The translations under genes were made by a program, and so were the position numbers. This document shows, one piece after another, positions 48,602 to 56,500 of a stretch of 64,000 nt of DNA. Under the pieces are notes generated by a model. That model was not told the DNA's origin and made no database searches. It worked only from the letters and a program-made list of their open reading frames with translations. Numbering within the stretch: position 1 is the first letter of the stretch; each line of letters begins with the position of its first letter. The DNA comes from Rhodospirillales bacterium. GTDB lineage: Bacteria > Pseudomonadota > Alphaproteobacteria > Rhodospirillales > Casp-alpha2. The stretch spans positions 372,001-436,000 of the forward strand of contig JAEPQO010000002.1 in the NCBI GenBank assembly GCA_017640505.1, read 5' to 3'.

Positions 48602-49125
48602 GCGGCCTCCGCTTCGACGTTTACTGAAAGGGAAATTGCGGCCCCGGGACAACTGCCGACACAGGCGCCGCACCCGGTGCATCGCGTGGCGTTTCCTTCC
48701 GGAAGCGGCGGACCGCCCACGCGCGCCGGCATCAATATAGCGTCGTCGTCGCATGCGTCGTAACAGGACGAGCAATGAACGCCGGCATGCGCCAGACAGG
48801 CAGCCGACTCTATCTCAAGGTTCAGTCGCCAGGGAACATCCCGCGAGACGTCGAATACATCGGCTGTGCACGCGGCGGCACATACCCCGCAAAAGGTACA
48901 TGCCCCGGCCCCGGAATGCGGGTCGAATTCGGGAAAACCGCCTTGCCCGGCTTTGAGAACGCCTTCAGGGCACGTATCGATGCAATCGTCGCAGCGCGTA
49001 CATGCTTCTATGACGCGGCCTTCATCCGTCCACGGAGGCCGAATGGGAGTCGGTAACTTGCCCTGTGCGCCTGTCAGGAGCGCCCTTCGGGAACGATCGA
49101 TGGTTTGTGTCGCGCGTGTCGTCAT
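48598..49125 (-). CDS. napF: NapF, polyferredoxin for NapA maturation
   Basis: The cytoplasmic iron-sulfur protein has 175 residues with four [4Fe-4S]-type motifs: CTRCDDCIDTCPEGVL, then CTFCGVCAAACTADVF, then a modified CLAHAGVHCSSCYDACDDDA, then CTGCGACVGSCPGAAI. NapF is thought to help load the iron-sulfur centre of NapA. The N-terminus has the common RSRRALLTG sequence. GGAGG stands 8 bp before the ATG. Confidence 0.95.
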   Translation of the reverse strand: MTTRATQTIDRSRRALLTGAQGKLPTPIRPPWTDEGRVIEACTRCDDCIDTCPEGVLKAGQGGFPEFDPHSGAGACTFCGVCAAACTADVFDVSRDVPWRLNLEIESAACLAHAGVHCSSCYDACDDDAILMPARVGGPPLPEGNATRCTGCGACVGSCPGAAISLSVNVEAEAA

Positions 49126-49140
49126 GACCGCTGCCTCCGC

Positions 49141-49332
49141 TCAACCCGGAGGGCCGGGAGGACCGAAAATCATCTGTAGTGCCCAGACCACAAAGCCGTA
49201 CCCGCCGACGAATGCGACAGCGAGGCCCGGAATGAGCACGAACGTTGTTGCTAAAAAGGTTGCCATTTCACGGCGTTTTGATGGCGCTGCCCCCGAACCG
49301 GCAACACTCGAACCCTGCGCTGTAGGATCCAT
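49141..49332 (-). CDS. napE: NapE, small membrane protein of the nap operon
   Basis: The protein has 63 residues with one helix (FLATTFVLIPGLAVAFVGGY, then GFVVWALQMIFGPPGPPG). The sequence KRREMATFLATTFVLIPGLA is typical of NapE. The function is unknown. It is the first gene of the operon. The ATG at 49330-49332 has GGGGAGG 5 bp upstream. An extension to 49419 runs through the promoter and is rejected. Confidence 0.9.
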   Translation of the reverse strand: MDPTAQGSSVAGSGAAPSKRREMATFLATTFVLIPGLAVAFVGGYGFVVWALQMIFGPPGPPG

Positions 49333-49383
49333 CGTTTCCTCCCCAGAAAATCGCAATCGCGGTTTCTCGAATCTCCCGTTTGC

Positions 49384-49426
49384 ATTGGTATCAAAGCGTG
49401 AGGGGCGTCTCCTTGACATATGTCAA
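49384..49426 (-). promoter_or_regulatory. FNR/NNR-type operator and extended -10 of the nap operon
   Basis: TTGACATATGTCAA at 49413-49426 is a perfect 14-bp palindrome matching the FNR/FnrL/NNR-type TTGAC-N4-GTCAA. On the minus strand TGATACCAAT follows at 49393-49384, an extended -10 whose spacing to the palindrome centre (49419.5) fits activation from about -41.5. The start of napE lies 81 bp from the palindrome. No other element stands out in the 237-bp gap between napE and the hisC-like gene. Anaerobic or nitric-oxide control of nap is inferred. Confidence 0.8.
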
Positions 49427-49569
49427 GGACGGCAAAATTTCTGCTGGATGGGCGAAAGCCCGACTGAGCCTACGATTCGGTGGTCAAAGGCTTCGTACGG
49501 CGAGGCATCGGTTGCGCAACATTGCGGTCGCGACGCCCAGGCGAGATCGGGGCCAACGAAGGTTAGAAT

Positions 49570-50679
49570 TCAGCCAGGGTCAGCAGCCGCGTACAGCGCT
49601 TTCGGCAATTCTGCTGCAAAAGCGTCGAGGTCGGCATCCGTCCCCGCCGATACCCTGATACAGCGATCGAGCGGCGGAACGCCCGGCATACGGACGAACA
49701 CCCCCTGCTCCACCAGATGACTTAGAACACGTTTGGCGAAGTCGCCATCCCGCCCGCAGTCAACGGCGACGAAATTGGTTTGCGACGGCACGACTGACAA
49801 CCCGTTATCCGCGGCGATCGCTTTGATCCGGGCGCGGGCGGCAATCACATTGGCCTGCACGTCGGCAAGATAGGCCTGATCTTCCAGTGCAGCACGGGCG
49901 CCTTCCTGCGCGATCTTGTTTACGCCGAAATGATTCCGGACCTTGTCGAACGCGCGTGCCAGTTCTGGTGAGGCGATCGCATATCCGATCCGGGCGCCGG
50001 CCATGCCATATGCCTTTGAAAAGGTTCGAAAGCGAATGACGTTGGGCACGTTTGTATCAAGCGGCGGTGCAATATCCGGATCGGCAAACTCCGCGTACGC
50101 CTCATCGAGGCAAAGGACGGTATTTTCCGGCGACTCCGCGATCATCCGGGCAATCACGTCGGCATTGTGAGCCGTGCCCATGGGGTTGTCCGGGTTAGCG
50201 ATGTAGACGAGCTTGGCATCGTGCGCCCGGGCAGCGTCGAGCAACGCATCCGGGTCTTCGTAATCACCGGCGTACGGCACCTTGATCAATTCGCCGCCGA
50301 ATCCGGTGACGTGGTAATTGAACGTCGGATAGGCCCCCGCGGACGTGATAACGGTATCCGCCTGTTCGACGAGCATGCGCACGACCAGGCCAAGCAGACC
50401 GTCGATACCCTCACCGATGACGATGTTCTCCGCTGCGACGTCGTGGTGCGCCGCCAGCGCGTGTTTCAGTTCATAGCTCTCGGCGTCGCAATACTTCCAA
50501 ACGTCCTCGGCCGCGGCACACATCGCTTTGACGGCCTTGGGCGACGGCCCGAATACGGACTCGTTGGCGCCGATCCGGGCGATAAACGGTTTTCCGCGTT
50601 GCCGTTCGTGGGTTTCCGGCCCAACGAACGGCACGGATTCCGGCAGCGTCTTGACGAGATCGGTAAATCGCGGCGGCAT
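49570..50679 (-). CDS. Class I/II aminotransferase, HisC-like
   Basis: The PLP enzyme has 369 residues. Landmarks are the ANESVFGPSPKAVKAMCAAA segment near residue 38, NPDNPMGTAHNADVIARMI, LDEAYAEFAD, and the PLP Lys in RTFSKAYGMAGARIGYA. The C-terminus contains the substrate Arg in PPLDRCIRVSAGT. Histidinol-phosphate aminotransferase is the closest function, but similar enzymes have other substrates and no his genes are adjacent. The start at ATG 50677-50679 gives MPPRFTDLVKTLPESVPFVG; the frame reaching 50940 runs into fbp and is rejected. Confidence 0.85.
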   Translation of the reverse strand: MPPRFTDLVKTLPESVPFVGPETHERQRGKPFIARIGANESVFGPSPKAVKAMCAAAEDVWKYCDAESYELKHALAAHHDVAAENIVIGEGIDGLLGLVVRMLVEQADTVITSAGAYPTFNYHVTGFGGELIKVPYAGDYEDPDALLDAARAHDAKLVYIANPDNPMGTAHNADVIARMIAESPENTVLCLDEAYAEFADPDIAPPLDTNVPNVIRFRTFSKAYGMAGARIGYAIASPELARAFDKVRNHFGVNKIAQEGARAALEDQAYLADVQANVIAARARIKAIAADNGLSVVPSQTNFVAVDCGRDGDFAKRVLSHLVEQGVFVRMPGVPPLDRCIRVSAGTDADLDAFAAELPKALYAAADPG

Positions 50680-50686
50680 GGCGGGG

Positions 50687-51709
50687 TCAGCTTTCGCCTG
50701 CGTCGAACTCGGTATGATAATCGACGATGCGCTGCACCTCGTTCTTGGCGCCGATAATGACGGGGACTCGCTGGTGCAGGCCGGTCGGCTGTACATCGAG
50801 GATGCGTCCACGCCCGGTGGACGCCATGCCGCCCGCCTGTTCGATGATGAATGACATCGGATTGGCCTCGTAAAGCAGCCGAAGGCGTCCGCCCTTATCG
50901 CGGATTTTCTCGTCGATCGGGTACATGAAGATACCGCCACGCGTCAGAATCCGGTGCACGTCCGCGACCATGGCCGCAACCCAGCGCATATTGAAATCCT
51001 TGCCCCGCGGGCCGGTTTTTCCGTCCAGGCATTCATCGATATAACGGCGCACCGGCGGCTCCCAGTGGCGCCGGTTGGATGCGTTGATGGCGAACTCCTG
51101 CGTGTCTTCCGGGATCGTGATATCCGGATGGGTCAGAACGAATTCACCAATGTCCGGGTTCAGCGTGAAACCGTTGACGCCGTTCCCTGTCGTCAGGACC
51201 ATCATCGTCGCGGGACCGAACAGCACATACCCGGCGCAAAGCTGGCGGGTACCCTGCTGCAGGAAGTTCTCCGCCAGATCGCCGTTTCCGTCTTCGGGCA
51301 TCTCCAGGATCGAGAAAATCGTTCCCATCGGGCCGTTCACTTCGATATTGGAAGAACCGTCAAGCGGATCGAATATCAGCAGGTATTTGCCGCGCTGAAA
51401 GCCCTTTGGAACGGGGTAAACGTCGACCATTTCCTCGGACGCCATGGCAAAAAGCTGGCCGCCTTTTTCGCACCAGCTGAGCGCCAGTTCGTTGGCCATC
51501 ACGTCGAGTTTTTTCTGGTTTTCGTCCTGAACGTTGACACCGACGGCAGCGCCAAGCTCGCCGGAAAGGTCGCCGCGGCGTACAAGGTTGGCGACGCCCT
51601 TACAGGCCGAGGACACGTCGTCGAGCAGAAGAGTAAATTCGCCGGTTGCACCGGTAATCTGCGTCTGTTGACGCATGATGAAATGCTTCAGTGTCTCGCG
51701 GTAGGACAC
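50687..51709 (-). CDS. fbp: Class I fructose-1,6-bisphosphatase
   Basis: The enzyme has 340 residues. The metal-binding and active-site motif is LLIFDPLDGSSNIEVNGPMG (residues about 110-130), with the conserved SEEMVDVYPV ahead. The sugar-phosphate segment NARRRYS-like part reads GGIFMYPIDEKIRDKGGRLR, then LLYEANPMSFIIEQAGG and DVQPTGLHQRVPVIIG. The start is GTG at 51707-51709 with GGGGGA upstream. It is gluconeogenic. A second, class II enzyme (glpX) is encoded 2.4 kb away. Confidence 0.96.
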   Translation of the reverse strand: MSYRETLKHFIMRQQTQITGATGEFTLLLDDVSSACKGVANLVRRGDLSGELGAAVGVNVQDENQKKLDVMANELALSWCEKGGQLFAMASEEMVDVYPVPKGFQRGKYLLIFDPLDGSSNIEVNGPMGTIFSILEMPEDGNGDLAENFLQQGTRQLCAGYVLFGPATMMVLTTGNGVNGFTLNPDIGEFVLTHPDITIPEDTQEFAINASNRRHWEPPVRRYIDECLDGKTGPRGKDFNMRWVAAMVADVHRILTRGGIFMYPIDEKIRDKGGRLRLLYEANPMSFIIEQAGGMASTGRGRILDVQPTGLHQRVPVIIGAKNEVQRIVDYHTEFDAGES

Positions 51710-51814
51710 GGTTTCCCCCGAAATCAGTTATTTCCTTTTGGGTGCCGTCCTGACACGGATGGCAACCGTGTTTTGATTAGCACACGCCCGAAGCGAGTCC
51801 AATGTTACAGGTGC

Positions 51815-52261
51815 TCAGAGGTCGAGTAGCTCGACCTTGACGCCTGCTTCCTCGAACATCTGCGTGGAGATCTTGAACTGTGTTTTCCAGGGTTCCTTGG
51901 ACGTATCCGGCGTCGGTGAGATGACCCGGCGGATGCCCGCCTGAATAATCAGCACGGCACACCGCGCACATGGCGGCAAGGGAGTGACGTACAAGGTACA
52001 GCCATTGGCCTGGTTCCCCGCGAACATCAAGGCATTCGTTTCGGCATGGACCACCATTTCGTATTTGATGGAGCGGTCCTCGAGGCGATCCGCCGTATCT
52101 TCGACGCCGAACGGAAATCCGTTGAATCCGGTCGCGACGATACGTTTGTTCCGGGGGTCAACGATCACGGCGCCGACCTTGGTCGACGGATCCTTCGACC
52201 ACTGGGAAATGAACCCGGCAAGCTCCATGAAACGTTTGTCCCACTTGTCGTTTTCGCTCAT
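51815..52261 (-). CDS. Deoxycytidylate (dCMP) deaminase-type protein
   Basis: The protein has 148 residues. Zinc-site motifs are the HAETNALMFAG segment and PLPPCARCAVLIIQAGI, typical of dCMP/cytidine deaminase fold enzymes. The N-terminal part (DKWDKRFMELAGFISQWSKD) and the KVGAVIVDPRNKRIVATGFN segment match dCMP deaminase, which makes dUMP. The ATG at 52259-52261 has GAGGGG 6 bp upstream. An alternative ATG at 52285 overlaps the recJ stop (ATGA) and adds eight residues. Confidence 0.9.
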   Translation of the reverse strand: MSENDKWDKRFMELAGFISQWSKDPSTKVGAVIVDPRNKRIVATGFNGFPFGVEDTADRLEDRSIKYEMVVHAETNALMFAGNQANGCTLYVTPLPPCARCAVLIIQAGIRRVISPTPDTSKEPWKTQFKISTQMFEEAGVKVELLDL

Positions 52262-52281
52262 CTCGTTCCCCTCGTCCCCAT

Positions 52282-54123
52282 TCATGCGGCGTCTTCCGTC
52301 GCGAAAGCCAATGCAGCGTCCTCAAGGTGAAACTTTACACGGGTCCGTCCCTGCCAGCTATCCGCTTTCAGCCGGCCCGCGACATGGACGACGTGATCCG
52401 ATGCAGAAAGCAACAAATCGCCCAGCGGCGTGCCGACACACCGGAAACAGATACCTTCAAGCGTGCCGCCCCCTGCCCCTTGTTGCAGCGAAAAACGGAT
52501 ATGATCGCTGCCGACGATGTCGGAAAAGGCAATACGGACATTCTTAATGGCGAGCCGGGGTTCTGGGTTGCCGGGGCCGAAGGGTGCCAATGCCGCGATC
52601 TCTTCGGCGAGCTCGAGCGTCGCGCCGCGAAGTGCCAGCATCCCCTCGAGCCGCAGGTCCGGCTGTATCGGGGCGCCCCCGGTCTGCGCCATGATGCGAT
52701 CATCGAGAAAACTCTGGAAATCGTGAAGTGCGCCCCTGGCGACGGAAAAACCGGCCGCCATGGCATGCCCGCCGCCCTTGATCAGCAGACCTTTCTGACG
52801 TGCCGCGATGATGGCGGCACCGAGATCGACACCGTATACGGAGCGTCCGGATCCGGTGCCGTTCTCGCCGTCCATGGCAATAACGCAGGCCGGGCGGTGA
52901 TACCGCTCGACCAGGCGGCTCGCCACGATCCCAACCACGCCGGGATGCCAGCCGTCACCGGCCACGACGACGACCGCGCCCGGTTCGCCCGCCGCTTCCA
53001 GTTGACGGATCGCATCCTCAAAGCACGCGCTTTCAATGTCGCGCCGTTGTCCATTCAGAATGTCGAGTTTCGTGGCGATCGCCGCGGCCTCGCCGGCATC
53101 ATCGGTACGAAGCAATTTGGAACCCAGCCCGGAATCGCCGATACGGCCACCGGCGTTGATTCTCGGTCCCAGTACGAAACCCAGGTGGTAGCTCTCCGGC
53201 ATCGAATTCAGATTGGCGACGTCGGACAGCGCCCTGAGGCCCGGATTGTCCCGCCTGGCCATAACCTTGAGCCCCTGCACCACAAAGGCGCGGTTGATCC
53301 CTTCAAGCCTCACCACGTCGCAGACGGTGCCAAGCGCAACCAGATCAAGCCACCGCGTCATGACCGGTTCCGGCCGTTCCGGCGTCCAGTACCCACGCAA
53401 TCGAAGTTCCCGGTTGATGGCAACCGCAAACAGAAAGGCGAGACCGGCCGTGCAGAGATGACCGTAAACGCGGTCTTCATCGATCCGGTTCGGATTGACC
53501 AGCGCATGAACCTTGGGCAGTTCCGGCTCCGCCTCGTGATGGTCGATGACCACGATATCCAGTCCTGCGTCCGTTCCCGCCTTGAGGGCGTCGAACGCGG
53601 TCGTCCCGCAGTCGAGCGCGACCATGACTTTTGTCCCTTCGGCGGCCAGTCCCTCAAGGGCGCTGACGCTCGGCCCGTATCCTTCTTTCATACGGTCGGG
53701 GATATACACCCCGGGGGTGCTGCCCGTCGCACGCAGAAACCGCGCAAGCACGGCCGACGACGTTGCGCCGTCGACGTCATAATCGGCAAACAGGGTGATC
53801 TTCTCGCCGTTCATCACGGCATCGGCAAGTCGCGATGCGGCCTTGTCCATATCCTTGAAACGGCTCGGGTCCGGCAGCAGGTCCTTGAGCGTCGGGCTGA
53901 GGAAACGTGCCGCGTCCTCGATCCCGATACCGCGTGACGTCAGTGCACGTGCGGCGATGTCGGATAAACCAAGGGTCTGTGCCATGGCGAGCGCCGCGCG
54001 TTCATCAACGTCGCGCAGCACCCACCGGCGCCCCATGACGGACTGTTCGACCCCTGCGAAGGCGCCGCTGCCCAGGCCGTCGGGGGCGGCGTCAACCGAC
54101 CGGAGGCCGGCGGGTGAAGTCAT
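52282..54123 (-). CDS. recJ: Single-stranded-DNA-specific exonuclease RecJ
   Basis: The 5'-3' exonuclease has 613 residues. DHH-family motifs are readable: LFADYDVDGATSSAVLARFL (motif I), the CGTTAFDALK segment, IVVIDHHEAEPELPKVHALV (DHH motif), and GPRINAGGRIGD. A later DHHA1 part has the KGGGHAMAAGFS motif. It functions in recombination and mismatch repair. It overlaps the glpX 3' end by 32 bp, with GAGG 6 bp before the ATG at 54121-54123. A neighbourhood of hom, glpX and recJ is common in alphaproteobacteria. Confidence 0.97.
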   Translation of the reverse strand: MTSPAGLRSVDAAPDGLGSGAFAGVEQSVMGRRWVLRDVDERAALAMAQTLGLSDIAARALTSRGIGIEDAARFLSPTLKDLLPDPSRFKDMDKAASRLADAVMNGEKITLFADYDVDGATSSAVLARFLRATGSTPGVYIPDRMKEGYGPSVSALEGLAAEGTKVMVALDCGTTAFDALKAGTDAGLDIVVIDHHEAEPELPKVHALVNPNRIDEDRVYGHLCTAGLAFLFAVAINRELRLRGYWTPERPEPVMTRWLDLVALGTVCDVVRLEGINRAFVVQGLKVMARRDNPGLRALSDVANLNSMPESYHLGFVLGPRINAGGRIGDSGLGSKLLRTDDAGEAAAIATKLDILNGQRRDIESACFEDAIRQLEAAGEPGAVVVVAGDGWHPGVVGIVASRLVERYHRPACVIAMDGENGTGSGRSVYGVDLGAAIIAARQKGLLIKGGGHAMAAGFSVARGALHDFQSFLDDRIMAQTGGAPIQPDLRLEGMLALRGATLELAEEIAALAPFGPGNPEPRLAIKNVRIAFSDIVGSDHIRFSLQQGAGGGTLEGICFRCVGTPLGDLLLSASDHVVHVAGRLKADSWQGRTRVKFHLEDAALAFATEDAA

Positions 54124-55069
54124 GGTGTGCCTCGATAAAGCGATAAGTACCGGTCAACGAGCGGACCACCAGGGAATGGCTGATGGCCCCGCTGGGGCCG
54201 CTGCGGATACCGGCCAGGATCGCTCCGTAAGTGATCCCCGTAGCGGCAAAAGTGACATTGCCGCTGGCCATATCCCGTTCGTTGTAAATCTTGTCGAAGT
54301 CCTCGATCCCGACCTCCTTGGCCAGAACCCGGTCGTCGTCCTTGCGCGCGAAAAGTCGCCCCTGCATCTGCCCGCCGAACCCGCGAAGCGCCGCGGCCGA
54401 CAGGACACCCTGCGGGGCGGCGCCAATCCCCATGTAGATATCGACACCACCGTCGTCCAGCGCCGTCGCGATGGCCGCGGAAACGTCGCCGCCAAGGATC
54501 AGGCGCACCCGGGCCCCGGCGGCGCGCACTTTCTCAAGCAGCGGGCTGTGCCGCGGTCTGTCCAGCATGCAGACAACCAGATCGGAAACAGGCACCGACT
54601 TGGCGGCTGCGAGCGCCTTGAGATTTTCCTCGGGTTCGCGGTCGAGATCGATGACGCCCTCCGGCAAGCCCGGACCGACGGCGATCTTGTTCATATAGAT
54701 GTCCGGCACCTTGAGAAAGCCGCCGCCTTCGGCCATGGCCACCGTGGAAATGGCGTTGGGTCCGCCGCGCGCGACGATACTCGCACCTTCGAGCGCGACA
54801 ACCGCAACGTCGACTTCCGGCCCGCGCCCCGTGCCCACTTTCTCGTCCAGGTACAATTTGTCCACCTCGCCTTCACGGCCCTCGCCGACGCGGACGGTCC
54901 CGTCGATGGCAAGACTTTCCAAAAGCGACCGCGCGGCGGAAATAGCGGCCTGATCCGCCTCCATATGGTCGCCCGAGCCCATGTGACGGTACGCCGCAAG
55001 GGCGGCAGCTTCGGTCACACGAACCAGTTCAAGCGAGAGATTGCGGTCTTTTGCAGCGGGTTCAGACAT
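54092..55069 (-). CDS. glpX: Class II fructose-1,6-bisphosphatase GlpX
   Basis: The enzyme has 325 residues. The GlpX pattern is clear: EAAALAAYRHMGSGDHMEAD, then GTVRVGEGREGEVDKLYLDE, the GPEVDVAVVALEGAS segment with metal site, ARGGPNAISTVAMAEGG and MGIGAAPQGVLSAAALRGFG. It is functionally redundant with the class I enzyme fbp nearby. The start is ATG 55067-55069. It is separated from hom by 141 bp including a terminator, so it has its own promoter and leads glpX-recJ-dCMP deaminase. Confidence 0.96.
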   Translation of the reverse strand: MSEPAAKDRNLSLELVRVTEAAALAAYRHMGSGDHMEADQAAISAARSLLESLAIDGTVRVGEGREGEVDKLYLDEKVGTGRGPEVDVAVVALEGASIVARGGPNAISTVAMAEGGGFLKVPDIYMNKIAVGPGLPEGVIDLDREPEENLKALAAAKSVPVSDLVVCMLDRPRHSPLLEKVRAAGARVRLILGGDVSAAIATALDDGGVDIYMGIGAAPQGVLSAAALRGFGGQMQGRLFARKDDDRVLAKEVGIEDFDKIYNERDMASGNVTFAATGITYGAILAGIRSGPSGAISHSLVVRSLTGTYRFIEAHHDFTRRPPVG

Positions 55070-55155
55070 GGCTCTATTCTGTCCGTATCGACTTTCGAAC
55101 TAAAGAGAGAATACGTGATTGTTTCGAGAAAACGCGGATTTGGCGATCCCGAGTG

Positions 55156-55200
55156 AAAAAATGCCGGAATTCCGCCGCTTTTCGGCGCGGAAAATCCCGG
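55156..55200 (-). terminator. Rho-independent terminator of the alaC-hom unit
   Basis: On the minus strand, CCGGGATTTTCCGC-GCCG folds back on CGGCGGAATTCCGG around AAAAG and is followed by CATTTTTT. The stem has a few internal mismatches. It lies 11 bp after the hom stop and separates hom from glpX. Confidence 0.75.
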
Positions 55201-55210
55201 GAACCGCGCG

Positions 55211-56500
55211 TTAGAGTGCTTCGATTCGGATGACGACCGGCGGTTCGACAACCGCGCCGATGTTGCTGATCTGCTCGACGGCGCGGCGCATCGCGGCTTC
55301 TTCTGTTTCATGAAGGGTCATGACAACCGGCACGATCTGTCCCGGGTCGCGCGAGCGTTGCAGCACCGATTCCATGGAGACGTCGTTATCCGTCAACGCA
55401 CCGGCGATATCTGCGAACACGCCGGGCTTGTCGACAACGTTGAAACGCACGTAATAGGCACCCTGATGGCGCTCCATCGGACGGGTCGGCATATCCAGCA
55501 GCTTGCTTGCGGGAACGCCGAACAGCGGCACCCGATGTCCGCGCGCAATGTCGATGATGTCGGCAACGACGGCCGATGCCGTCGGGCCGCCACCCGCACC
55601 CCGCCCCTCGTGCAGAACGGTATCGACGAAGTCGCCGTCTGCGACGACCGCATTGAAAGAGCCTTCGACGTGATTGATCGGCGCGTCGATCGGCACCATG
55701 CAGGCATGCACGCGCTGTTCGATAACGTCGCCGTCGATCGAGGCGATACCCAGCAGCTTGATCCCGAAGCCGAGCTCCTCGGCAAACTGGATATCGATCG
55801 GCGCGATATCCCGGATACCTTCGACGTGAATACCGTCGAAGTCGATCTTGGTGCCGAACGACAGCGCGGACAGGATCGCCAGCTTGTGCGCGGTATCGAT
55901 ACCGTCAACATCGAACGTCGGGTCGGCTTCCGCGTAACCCAGCTTCTGCGCTTCCTCGAGCACGTCGTCGAAGCTGCGGCCGGTATCGCGCATCTCGGTC
56001 AGAATGTAGTTACACGTCCCGTTCAGAATACCGTAGACGCGCGTAATGCTGTTGGCGGCAAGACCTTCGCGCAACCCCTTGAGGATCGGAATGCCGCCGG
56101 CAACCGCCGCTTCGCAGTAAATCGCGGCACCGGATTTCTCGGCAATCGCGGCAAGATCGCTGCCATGATGCGCGATCAGTGCCTTGTTCGCGGTGACCAC
56201 GTGTTTGCCTGCAGCGAGCGCCTTTTCGGCAAGCGCCTTGGCGACCCCGTCGGATCCGCCTATCAGTTCCACGACCAGGTCGATGTCATCCGCATCGGCC
56301 ATTTCGGTCGGATCGTCGTACCAGCGGTAGGCATCGATATCGATGCCACGATCGAGCGATTTCGAACGCGCCGATACCGCCGTGATCTCGATCGCACACC
56401 CCGCGCGCCTTGCCAGCAGTTCCTTATGGGTTTCGATGACCTTGACGGTACCTGCACCGACGGTCCCCAGTCCCGCAATGCCAATCCGAAGTACGTTCAT
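55211..56500 (-). CDS. hom: Homoserine dehydrogenase
   Basis: The enzyme has 429 residues and makes homoserine for threonine and methionine synthesis. Landmarks are RIGIAGLGTVGAGTVKVIET (NAD(P) site), GKHVVTANKALIAHHG, then YCEAAVAGGIPILKGLREGL, then the GILNGTCNYILTEM segment and catalytic GYAEADPTFDVDGIDTAHKL. A C-terminal ACT domain (YYVRFNVVDKPGVFADIAGA) gives feedback control. The start at ATG 56498-56500 overlaps the alaC stop by 4 bp; a longer frame inside alaC is rejected. Confidence 0.97.
   Translation of the reverse strand: MNVLRIGIAGLGTVGAGTVKVIETHKELLARRAGCAIEITAVSARSKSLDRGIDIDAYRWYDDPTEMADADDIDLVVELIGGSDGVAKALAEKALAAGKHVVTANKALIAHHGSDLAAIAEKSGAAIYCEAAVAGGIPILKGLREGLAANSITRVYGILNGTCNYILTEMRDTGRSFDDVLEEAQKLGYAEADPTFDVDGIDTAHKLAILSALSFGTKIDFDGIHVEGIRDIAPIDIQFAEELGFGIKLLGIASIDGDVIEQRVHACMVPIDAPINHVEGSFNAVVADGDFVDTVLHEGRGAGGGPTASAVVADIIDIARGHRVPLFGVPASKLLDMPTRPMERHQGAYYVRFNVVDKPGVFADIAGALTDNDVSMESVLQRSRDPGQIVPVVMTLHETEEAAMRRAVEQISNIGAVVEPPVVIRIEAL

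Noticed and set aside
52327-53937. Plus-strand ORF of 536 codons opposite recJ
   Set aside because: Shadow of recJ; composition is rich in Arg, His and Gln without motifs.
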